Source: GCA-003244245 sp038276315
GTDB lineage: Bacteria > Actinomycetota > Actinomycetes > Mycobacteriales > Pseudonocardiaceae
Assembly: GCA_038276315.1 (NCBI GenBank)
Contig: JBBPZY010000266.1
Coordinates: forward strand, 1-5,492
Direction: 5' to 3'
DNA: 5,492 nt
The notes beneath the pieces are model-generated. The model made no database searches, was not told the DNA's origin, and saw nothing but the letters and a program-made list of their open reading frames with translations. Position numbers and translations under genes: made by a program. Positions 1 to 4,749 of this stretch are shown piece after piece; position 1 is the first letter of the stretch; each line of letters begins with the position of its first letter.

Positions 1-132
1 CACACCCAGGAAGAACTTGATAAGGTAGCAACGGAACTGAATGGCAGACCACGCAAGACGCTAGGCTGGCGGAAACCGGTCGAAGTCTTCGAAGCGCTGA
101 TCGCGGAACATTGTGTCGCCATGACCGATTGA
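1..132 (+). CDS. IS30-family transposase, C-terminal end (5' part outside window)
   Basis: Frame 1 is open from the first base to TGA at 130-132 and gives 43 residues. It contains the block LNGRPRKTLGWRKPVEVFEA, which matches the conserved C-terminal end of IS30-family DDE transposases (the usual form is N-x-RPRKTLGW-x-TP-x-E). The catalytic DDE residues lie upstream, outside the window, so neither activity nor intactness can be judged. Established knowledge: these transposases cut and join IS30-type element ends. The stop codon lies in the tract GACCGATTGAAACCGCC, and from memory actinobacterial IS30 elements often end in a very similar terminal inverted repeat overlapping the stop. The element therefore probably ends near 139-140. 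The other end, needed to confirm the inverted repeat and target duplication, is not visible. Confidence 0.85.
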   Translation, partial: HTQEELDKVATELNGRPRKTLGWRKPVEVFEALIAEHCVAMTD

Positions 133-161
133 AACCGCCCCCTCCCGGTTCCAATGGACAC

Positions 162-213
162 CTGAAAGTTCGCTGAGAATACCTACGTGAGCTGAAAATA
201 CGCTGAGAATACC
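162..213. repeat. Two 22-nt direct repeats, 30-bp period
   Basis: Units at 162-183 and 192-213 share 20 of 22 bases. Both end in the identical 13-mer CGCTGAGAATACC and both begin CTGAAA; they differ only in the three bases before that 13-mer. The exact 30-bp start-to-start spacing and the position just outside the IS30 end suggest a remnant of another element's end. IS21-family ends carry multiple short subterminal direct repeats of this general kind. A protein-binding tandem site upstream of the 37-codon ORF at 294 is the alternative. No coding frame accounts for them. Confidence 0.6.
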
Positions 214-276
214 GAGTGTCGGAGCGACCGACGGGTACAGTGGTAATCGGGGAAACACGCAGAGTGTTACCTCACC

Positions 277-285
277 GAGGAGGGA
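277..285 (+). promoter_or_regulatory. Strong ribosome binding site for the 37-codon ORF
   Basis: GAGGAGGGA contains a perfect AGGAGG (278-283) ten bases before ATG at 294. This is the main argument that translation starts at 294 and not at the upstream in-frame ATG at 216 or the other-frame ATG at 313, neither of which has a comparable site. Confidence 0.6.
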
Positions 286-293
286 CGGAAACA

Positions 294-407
294 ATGAAAA
301 CGCGATTCTTGGATGGGCGTGGCGGCGACGAATGCCGGGGCGACGACGACTGCAACCGGCGGCGGCGACACGACGACGACTGTCACAGGCGGCGTCGGTG
401 CGACTGA
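294..407 (+). CDS. Small Asp/Arg/Cys-rich protein with tandem 10-residue repeat, function unknown
   Basis: I do not recognise this 37-residue ORF. It has a perfect Shine-Dalgarno at 278-283 and ends in TGA at 405-407. Residues 17-26 (DDDCNRRRRH) are duplicated as residues 27-36 (DDDCHRRRRC), encoded by adjacent 30-bp units at 342-371 and 372-401. Four cysteines lie at 14, 20, 30 and 36, giving a symmetric C-x5-C-x9-C-x5-C pattern, with His at 26 and 31. There are 11 Arg, 9 Asp and 1 Glu. No signal peptide or membrane segment is visible. It is convergent with the histidine kinase gene, with a hairpin between them. The Cys/His content would suit metal binding or disulfide-linked arms, but that is inference. 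The repetitive GC-rich DNA also reads as Thr/Ala/Gly-rich sequence in the next frame, so the ORF could be fortuitous. Confidence 0.45.
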   Translation: MKTRFLDGRGGDECRGDDDCNRRRRHDDDCHRRRRCD

Positions 408-418
408 GTCACTGACAT

Positions 419-456
419 GGGGCTCCCCATCGCGCGCCCCGCGAATGGGGAGCCCC
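419..456. terminator. Bidirectional hairpin terminator between convergent genes
   Basis: GGGGCTCCCCAT (419-430) is perfectly complementary to ATGGGGAGCCCC (445-456): a 12-bp stem with a 14-nt loop. It lies 11 bases after the stop of the 37-codon ORF and 21 bases beyond the stop of the convergent histidine kinase gene, so it can serve both. Neither side has a T-tract, which is common for actinobacterial intercistronic hairpins. Confidence 0.7.
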
Positions 457-477
457 CACCAGTGGGTTCCGGCTCAG

Positions 478-1860
478 CTACCTGGCGGACCCGTTTCCAG
501 GGTGATTCGAGACGGCGGGAGCCGGCAGCGCGAGGGTCACCGTAGCTCCGCCGCCTGGTCGGTTACCGACGGTGGCATGGCCACCGTGGGCCTCGGTGAT
601 GGCTTGGACGATGGAAAGCCCCAGCCCGCTCCCACCCCCGTCGCGGGTGCGAGCGGCATCGGCCCGGTGGAAGCGTTCGAAGGCGTTGGGCAGGAAGTCC
701 ACGGGAAAACCGGGTCCCCGGTCAGCGATCTCGACCGTGACCATGCCCGTGCCGTTCGCCGTGACGTTCACCTCCACGACGCTGCCGGACGGGGCGTGCC
801 GGGTGGCGTTGTCCAGCAGGTTATCGACCGCTTGACGCAAGCGGTCCGGATCAGCCACGACGGTCAGCGCGGCCGGACCACGCACCGCCACGGTCACCCC
901 CCGCTCCGTGGCGCGGGCACCCGCACCGCGGGCGGCGGCGCCTAGCAGGTCGGGCAACAACAGGGCGACCGGTCGCAGGAAGGGCTGGGCGTTATCGGCG
1001 CGGGCCAGCAACAGCAGGTCCTCGGCCAACCGGATCAACCGATCGGTCTCCTCACCCGCGTGGCTGACCGCCTCGACCAGCGCCTCGCGGCTGCGACCGG
1101 GACGCGCCGCGAGTTCCAGCTCAGCGCGCAGGATAGCCAGCGGGGTCCGCAACTCGTGACCGGCATCGGCGACGAAGCTGCGTTCGCGCTTCAGCGCCTC
1201 CTGCAACCGCGCGAGCAACCCGTTGATCGTGGCACCCAGCGCGGCGACCTCGTCGCGGGTGGACGGCACCGCGAGGCGCCGGCCGGTGTCCCGGTCGCTG
1301 ATGTCCGCGGCTTCCCGGCGCATCCGCTCCACCGGGCGCAACGCCGCCCCGGCCAGCAACCACGCGCCCGCGCCGGCGAGCAGCACCGCAGGTGGGCCGC
1401 CTACGATCAGCGCGGTCTGGACACGATCCATCGCGGCATCGGACACGTCGCTGGCGGTGCCCACCACGACCAGCACCGGCTGGCCGCCGACGGGCACAGT
1501 GGTGGCCAGCAGCCGGCTTCGAACGCCGGACACCGTGGTGGTGAACGACACCCGGCCGGCCAGCGCCCGCTGCCGCTGGGCGGCATCGAGCAACGGTTGG
1601 GTACCGGCCGCGGGCGAAGAGATCAGCAGGCCGCCGTCGAGCCTACGAAGTTGAACGATCTGATCCGTCGGGCCGAGCTGCGGCAGCACCCCCTCGGAGT
1701 CCAGCTCGTCAGCCACGGCCCGCACGCGGGCTCGCAGCCCGGCGTCCACCGAGGCGTCCAGACTCACCCGAAGCTGCAGCACGAACGCCAACGCGGCTGC
1801 CGCGATCACCACCGCTGTGCCGAGCGCGAACAACATCGCCAGCCGCAACCGCAACGGCAT
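478..1860 (-). CDS. Two-component sensor histidine kinase (HAMP-HisKA-HATPase_c)
   Basis: This 460-residue membrane histidine kinase autophosphorylates and would pass phosphate to the regulator encoded just upstream. Visible in order: TM helix 1 (about 7-30), an extracytoplasmic region (about 31-148), TM helix 2 (about 150-173), a HAMP linker (174-226), an H-box with His235 in ADAGHELRTPLA, an N-box (Asn347 and Asn351 in DNLLDNATRHA), a G1 box (380-384, DRGPG), an F-box (FERFHRA, 394-400) and a G2 box (GGSGLGLS, 409-416). All catalytic motifs look intact and the length is normal for the class. The sensor region has no Cys or His and only one Met (144), arguing against direct metal or haem sensing. 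ATG at 1860 follows AAGGA by 7 bases. The gene lies 30 bases after the regulator stop, so the two are presumably co-transcribed. The stimulus is unknown. Confidence 0.95.
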   Translation of the reverse strand: MPLRLRLAMLFALGTAVVIAAAALAFVLQLRVSLDASVDAGLRARVRAVADELDSEGVLPQLGPTDQIVQLRRLDGGLLISSPAAGTQPLLDAAQRQRALAGRVSFTTTVSGVRSRLLATTVPVGGQPVLVVVGTASDVSDAAMDRVQTALIVGGPPAVLLAGAGAWLLAGAALRPVERMRREAADISDRDTGRRLAVPSTRDEVAALGATINGLLARLQEALKRERSFVADAGHELRTPLAILRAELELAARPGRSREALVEAVSHAGEETDRLIRLAEDLLLLARADNAQPFLRPVALLLPDLLGAAARGAGARATERGVTVAVRGPAALTVVADPDRLRQAVDNLLDNATRHAPSGSVVEVNVTANGTGMVTVEIADRGPGFPVDFLPNAFERFHRADAARTRDGGGSGLGLSIVQAITEAHGGHATVGNRPGGGATVTLALPAPAVSNHPGNGSAR

Positions 1861-1867
1861 CGTCGCG

Positions 1868-1872
1868 TCCTT
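1868..1872 (-). promoter_or_regulatory. Ribosome binding site of the histidine kinase gene
   Basis: AAGGA on the minus strand sits 7 bases before ATG at 1860, inside the 30-base gap between the regulator and kinase genes. It fixes the kinase start and indicates independent initiation on a shared transcript. Confidence 0.55.
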
Positions 1873-1890
1873 ACCCCGGCCGCCCGGCCG

Positions 1891-2583
1891 TCACCGGGAT
1901 GCGACCGTGGTGGGTTCGGCGCGCAACCGGTAGCCCGCACCCCGCACGGTCTCCAACTGCTCCAGCCCGAACGGGCGGTCGATCTTACGGCGCAGGTACA
2001 GCACGTACTGGTCGACGACGTTGGACACCCCGTCGTAGGCGAAATCCCACACGTGCTCCAGGATCCGGGTGCGGGTGAGTACCTGACCGCGATGGCGCAG
2101 GAACAGCTCCAGCAGGGCGAACTCCTTGGTCGAGAGGTCCAGCTCCACCTGCCCGCGCCACGCCTGGCGCGTCGCCGGGTCCAGCCGCAGATCGGCGGCG
2201 TGCAGCTCGCTGGGCCGCTCCACCGCACCGCGGCGGATCAGCGCCCGGATCCGGGCTGACAGCTCGGCGAAGCTGAACGGCTTGGTCAGATAGTCGTCCG
2301 CGCCGGCGTCGAGTCCCCGGACCCGATCCTCCACGGCGTCGCGGGCCGTGAGCATCAGCACCGGCATCCACCGGCCCGACTCACGCAGCCGCCGGCACAC
2401 TCCCACCCCATCCAACCCGGGCAACATCACGTCCAGCACCACCGCGTCGTAACCGAACTCGTTGGCCTGCCACACCGCGTCGGTGCCGGTACCCACCACG
2501 TCCACGGCGTAACCGTCTTCCTCCAGTCCCCGCTTGAGCAGCGCGGCCATCCGCAGCTCGTCCTCGACAATCAGCACCCGCAC
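1891..2583 (-). CDS. OmpR/PhoB-family response regulator
   Basis: This 230-residue protein is a receiver domain plus a winged-helix DNA-binding domain, the partner of the kinase encoded 30 bases downstream. Receiver (about 1-118): acidic pair Glu7/Asp8, phospho-acceptor Asp51 in VVLDVMLPG, Thr79 in MLTARD and Lys101 in LTKPF, all the residues needed for phosphorylation. The Trans_reg_C domain (about 130-225) includes LSTKEFALLELFLRHRG and ends in ETVRGAGYRLR, the typical recognition and wing region of the OmpR class. The closest remembered relatives are actinobacterial MprA/TcrA/CutR-type regulators; I give no symbol because orthology cannot be set by eye. The start is GTG at 2583, beginning MRVLIVEDE, the usual N-terminus. 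A TAGGGT box six bases upstream and two 11-bp repeats before it suggest a leaderless, self-regulated mRNA. The gene lies 51 bases after the ctaG stop on the same strand. Confidence 0.95.
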   Translation of the reverse strand: MRVLIVEDELRMAALLKRGLEEDGYAVDVVGTGTDAVWQANEFGYDAVVLDVMLPGLDGVGVCRRLRESGRWMPVLMLTARDAVEDRVRGLDAGADDYLTKPFSFAELSARIRALIRRGAVERPSELHAADLRLDPATRQAWRGQVELDLSTKEFALLELFLRHRGQVLTRTRILEHVWDFAYDGVSNVVDQYVLYLRRKIDRPFGLEQLETVRGAGYRLRAEPTTVASR

Positions 2584-2589
2584 ACCGTC

Positions 2590-2595
2590 ACCCTA
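2590..2595 (-). promoter_or_regulatory. Putative -10 box of a leaderless regulator transcript
   Basis: TAGGGT on the minus strand fits the actinobacterial -10 consensus TAnnnT. With its last T at -7, transcription would begin exactly at the G of the GTG start codon (2583), giving a leaderless mRNA, which is frequent in actinobacteria. No good -35 hexamer precedes it; that position is taken by the tandem 11-bp repeats, as expected for an activator-dependent promoter. The transcript start is inferred. Confidence 0.45.
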
Positions 2596-2604
2596 GGCAG
2601 GCGT

Positions 2605-2626
2605 GATGAGAACACGATGAGAACAC
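2605..2626 (-). promoter_or_regulatory. Tandem 11-bp operator, probable OmpR-family regulator site
   Basis: Two perfect, directly abutting copies of GTGTTCTCATC (minus strand; 2626-2616 and 2615-2605). Two half-sites in direct orientation with an 11-bp period, one helical turn, is the established DNA-binding geometry of OmpR/PhoB-family regulators. The site covers -22 to -43 relative to the proposed transcript start, over the -35 position, and begins 8 bases after the ctaG stop. The obvious candidate to bind is the regulator whose gene starts 21 bases downstream, giving positive autoregulation of the regulator-kinase pair. Confidence 0.65.
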
Positions 2627-2634
2627 CGCCGGAC

Positions 2635-3612
2635 TCAGCGGGGTCGGCGGAATCGTTGGGCTAGTTCTGGGTGGTCTTCCCACCACAGCCGGGGCTGGGT
2701 TGGCGATGGGCCGGCTGCCGCGGGTCCCAGTGAGGCATCGAGAGCATCCAGGGTGTCGAGTTCGGCGTCGATCGCCACGGCGTCGCGCTGGTCCTCCCGC
2801 ATCATCCGGGTCACCACCGCGGCGAGGAACGGCAGGCCGGCCAGATCGCCACCGATCCACAGCACCCCGGCGCCGATGATCTGATCCATCCGCAGGTCCG
2901 GTCCCCACGCCCGGTGCAGCTCCAGGTAGTAATGCGGAGCGATCAGCGGGCCCAGCCACAGGGTCAACCCCAACACCCCATCGAAGATGACTTCTGCGAC
3001 GCTGATCGCCATCGTCAGCAGGTAGGGATCGGTGCGCGGGGTGGGGTCGATCCGAAACCGGGTCCAGAAGTAGAAGAACCCGGCGGCGACCAGGCCGACG
3101 TCAACGGTTGCGCCGACGACGGCTGACCGCAGGCTGGCCTCGTACAGCGGGGTCAGGTACAGCACGAACAGCGGAGCGATCAGCGCGATGGTCACCACGC
3201 CGGGGAAGGTCAGGGCGCGGGCGGCGCCGCTGTGCAGCACCCGTCCGGCCGCCCGGGTGGCCGGCGCCGGGAGCACGTCGCGTAGCAGGGTCAGGGGCGC
3301 CCCCAGGGCCAGGAACATCGGTGTGATCATGAACAGCACGATGTTGCGCACCGCACGATCCCAGAACAGGGTGTTCGCATAGACCCCGACGAAGGTCACC
3401 GTCACCAGCAGGATCGACACCAGCCCGAGCGCGAACCACCACGGCCGGCCAGTCGGCCACGCCACCGCCGTCCGGCGTAGCCGGCGCACCCCTAGCCAGT
3501 AAGCCACCCCCAGGGCAGCCACGGCCATCAGCGCGCCCGGGCTCAACGTCCACGCGGTCACCAACCGCTCCCACGTCAAGGGCGGCGGACCCGCGGAAAC
3601 CATCACGTCCAT
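2635..3612 (-). CDS. ctaG: CtaG-type cytochrome c oxidase assembly protein (Caa3_CtaG family)
   Basis: This is a polytopic membrane protein of the Caa3_CtaG family (PF09678), implicated in assembly of the copper centre of aa3/caa3 cytochrome oxidases. With ATG at 3612 it has 325 residues. Seven hydrophobic segments are visible at about 24-43, 58-80, 88-109, 135-157, 164-184, 196-220 and 245-269. Family-like stretches include FVGVYANTLFWDRAVRN, MITPMFLALGAPLTLLRDVL, APHYYLELHRAWGPD and DQIIGAGVLWIGGDLAGLPF. An acidic, soluble C-terminal tail ends in WWEDHPELAQRFRR, seen in many actinobacterial members. It is not fused to a CopD domain. GTG at 3633 would add seven residues, but ATG at 3612 is better placed behind GGCGGGG, so I prefer it. 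The gene precedes the regulator-kinase pair on the same strand. A TACAnnTGTA palindrome lies 40 bases upstream. Family assignment is firm; its role in copper delivery in this organism is inferred. Confidence 0.9.
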   Translation of the reverse strand: MDVMVSAGPPPLTWERLVTAWTLSPGALMAVAALGVAYWLGVRRLRRTAVAWPTGRPWWFALGLVSILLVTVTFVGVYANTLFWDRAVRNIVLFMITPMFLALGAPLTLLRDVLPAPATRAAGRVLHSGAARALTFPGVVTIALIAPLFVLYLTPLYEASLRSAVVGATVDVGLVAAGFFYFWTRFRIDPTPRTDPYLLTMAISVAEVIFDGVLGLTLWLGPLIAPHYYLELHRAWGPDLRMDQIIGAGVLWIGGDLAGLPFLAAVVTRMMREDQRDAVAIDAELDTLDALDASLGPAAAGPSPTQPRLWWEDHPELAQRFRRPR

Positions 3613-3650
3613 ACCCACCCCGCCAGAATGCACCCCCGCGGATCGGGTAG

Positions 3651-3662
3651 GTACAGATGTAC
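3651..3662. promoter_or_regulatory. TACAnnTGTA palindrome, BlaI/CopY-type operator candidate
   Basis: GTACAGATGTAC is a perfect inverted repeat (GTACA, GA, TGTAC). Its core TACAGATGTA matches TACAnnTGTA, the established operator core of CopY copper repressors and related BlaI/MecI repressors. It stands 39 bases upstream of the ctaG ATG at 3612 and overlaps the start codon of the plus-strand fragment at 3657. No such repressor gene is in the window. A 10-bp match can arise by chance, so this rests on its position next to a copper-related gene. Confidence 0.3.
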
Positions 3663-3767
3663 GACGACACTGCGGTCGTGGTGCCCGCAGGCAAGAAGTT
3701 CACCGTCACGGCCGACCCGCTGCCCGCGCTACTCCCCCTCCTGAGCCGGCATCCTGTTGATGTCGTA
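3657..3767 (+). pseudogene. 5' fragment of an unidentified gene, cut at the repeat element
   Basis: ATG at 3657 follows an in-frame TAG (3648-3650) and a weak GGGTAGG. The next 37 codons have coding-like composition: 28 of the first 31 end in G or C, with less GC-rich second positions. The peptide starts MYDDTAVVVPAGKKFTVTAD and continues with a Leu/Pro-rich stretch and RHPVDVV. I do not recognise the family. The frame stays open to 4175, but from 3768 it runs through the inverted-repeat element and then into the antisense of the methyltransferase pseudogene, so the C-terminal part is not credible as an original protein. I read it as a gene start truncated by the element. It is divergent from ctaG with 44 bases between the ATGs. 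A fortuitous ORF remains possible. Confidence 0.35.
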
Positions 3768-3881
3768 GTGGTCGGCACCGGAAGTTCGTCGAGGGGTGAC
3801 GTGACCGCAGGTCGAGTGCCCAGCCAGCGGGCGGGTATGGGTCGGATACCGGGTAGCGGGCGCAGTCGAGTGGATCTGGGT

Positions 3882-3946
3882 GTCGTGAACTCGACAACGC
3901 GGACGTTTCCGCCGACCAAAAATGTCCGTGCTGTCGAGTTCACGAC
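3882..3946. repeat. Central 27-bp hairpin of the repeat element
   Basis: GTCGTGAACTCGACA (3882-3896) pairs perfectly with TGTCGAGTTCACGAC (3932-3946). After one A/C mismatch, pairing continues through 3898-3908 with 3920-3930, including two G-U pairs on the plus strand, leaving an 11-nt loop (3909-3919). The G-U pairs become A/C mismatches on the minus strand, so an RNA hairpin would be more stable from the plus strand. The loop contains GCCGACC, complementary to the GGTCGGC at 3770-3776 and 3984-3990. Confidence 0.8.
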
Positions 3947-3983
3947 CTGCATGATCGCTGGGCAGGTAGGGCTGGAGGTGTCC

Positions 3984-4020
3984 GGTCGGCGCCAACTCCG
4001 ACGGACTTCCGGTGCCGACC
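3984..4020. repeat. Right-end subterminal hairpin of the repeat element
   Basis: GGTCGGCGCC (3984-3993) pairs with GGTGCCGACC (4011-4020) with a single G-U. The same right-hand arm also pairs with the left terminal repeat (3770-3779), so the two pairings exclude each other. Confidence 0.6.
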
Positions 4021-4065
4021 ACCCAGTTAGGCCCTTGCCGTACAACGTCGCTGACTGCGCGCGCC

Positions 4066-4090
4066 CGGCCCGTGGCCGTGGCCCGGGCCG
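4066..4090 (-). terminator. GC-rich hairpin after the methyltransferase pseudogene
   Basis: CGGCCCG (4066-4072) and CGGGCCG (4084-4090) form a 7-bp stem with an 11-nt loop, 12 bases past the methyltransferase stop on the minus strand. No T-tract follows. The surrounding run is simply very GC-rich, so this is a weak terminator call. Confidence 0.3.
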
Positions 4091-4102
4091 TGGGTGGTGT
4101 GG

Positions 4103-4691
4103 CTACGGATGCCAGATGTCGAGCGCGATCTCCCGGAGGTGCTCGCTGAACACCCCGGTCGGGCTCGCGTCATAGAGCAGCTGGCGCAGCTCGGTCTCGA
4201 AAGCGGTGACCTTGTCGCCGAACAGGTGCGGTGCCGAGCTGGACAGTGAGAACACGGAGGCGACAACATCATCGGCTGCGCGGGTCACGACCCGGCCGGG
4301 AACCTCGAGACGGTCCGGCCCGCCGAAGCCGGCCGCGCGGTAGACGCTGTCCTCATCCGCGGGCGTCCCATCGGGAAGTGAGCCGCGGCCAGCGCGGCGT
4401 GTTGGATCGAGGTAGCGGCGTACCGGTTCGGCGATGGCCGTGCGCGGCGGTAGCGGATGGGGCAGAACAAGCCCGGGATCGGCGTCGACCTCGGTAGCCT
4501 CGCCAAACATGGGCGCCAGCAGCAGCGTGAGCGAACCAGGACCGCACCCCACGTCGAGCAGCCGCCCAGAACCGTCCAGCTGCAGTGCCGTACGCAGACT
4601 GTCGGCCACAGTCTCCGGATAGGGGATGCGACCACGGGCGTAATACGCCGCGCTACAGCGATGGATCCCACGACCACTCGATCTCAGTCAC
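4103..4691 (-). pseudogene. Class I SAM-dependent methyltransferase, frameshifted and internally deleted
   Basis: The main frame (from GTG 4609 to TAG 4103-4105) contains motif I, LLDVGCGPGSLTLLLAP, the SAM-binding glycine loop, then VDADPG, the motif II acidic residue. It jumps straight to LPHPLPPRTAIAEPVRRYL and continues with DDVVASVFSLSSSAPHLFGD and a normal end, ALDIWHP. In remembered actinobacterial homologues (roughly 270 residues), some 80-90 residues carrying the central Rossmann strands separate these parts; they are missing here, with the junction near 4470. The N-terminus is also broken. A GTG at 4691 starts VTEIEWSWDPSL and stops at TAG (4653-4655), while the expected continuation, AAYYARGRIPYPETVADSL, lies in the main frame from about 4650. 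That is a frameshift of a few bases. A catalytically competent product is unlikely. The shortened 168-residue protein could still be translated from GTG 4609. Confidence 0.8.
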
Positions 4692-4749
4692 CGGCAGCCA
4701 CTACCCGCATCCGGCTCCGCTCACGCGAACGCCCGCCTTTCCAGCAGGG

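Larger units (their letters stand above)
3768..4022. mobile_element. 255-bp non-coding element with 24-bp terminal inverted repeats (MITE/REP-like)
   Basis: GTGGTCGGCACCGGAAGT at 3768-3785 is perfectly complementary to 4005-4022. Pairing continues inward to 3791/3999 with one G/T mismatch, giving 24-bp terminal inverted repeats around 255 bp. Inside is a 27-bp near-perfect hairpin (3882-3946). No credible coding frame spans it. Size, terminal inverted repeats and lack of coding capacity fit a MITE or a composite REP-type palindrome. I see no clear target-site duplication at the two ends. The plus-strand coding fragment stops being convincing at its left edge. It could instead be a structured RNA; a mobile or repeat element is my preferred reading. 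Confidence 0.55.

Noticed and set aside
162..213. Short CRISPR-like array
   Set aside because: Only two units with 8-bp spacing and no palindromic repeat character; the geometry does not fit CRISPR.
313..945. 210-codon plus-strand frame overlapping the 37-codon ORF
   Set aside because: No ribosome binding site at 313, it crosses the hairpin at 419-456, and most of it is antisense to the kinase C-terminus.
1060..2259. 399-codon open frame on the plus strand
   Set aside because: It is antisense to the kinase and regulator genes, spans their junction, and its Gln/Arg/Pro-rich translation has no recognisable domain; the minus-strand genes have intact family motifs.
3101..4045. 314-codon minus-strand frame overlapping ctaG
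   Set aside because: Its second half is ctaG read out of frame and its first half runs through the inverted-repeat element; no domain is visible.
4058..4100. Alternating GC-rich tract as an origin or Z-DNA element
   Set aside because: Only ordinary GC-rich sequence with a short hairpin; no iterons, DnaA boxes or AT-rich unwinding region.
3768..4175. C-terminal continuation of the plus-strand frame starting at 3657
   Set aside because: It reads through the terminal repeats and central hairpin and then antisense to the methyltransferase pseudogene, so openness there reflects GC content and not coding.
4249..4256. GAGAACAC, resembling the 11-bp operator repeat
   Set aside because: A single partial copy inside the methyltransferase pseudogene without a tandem partner or promoter; expected by chance.
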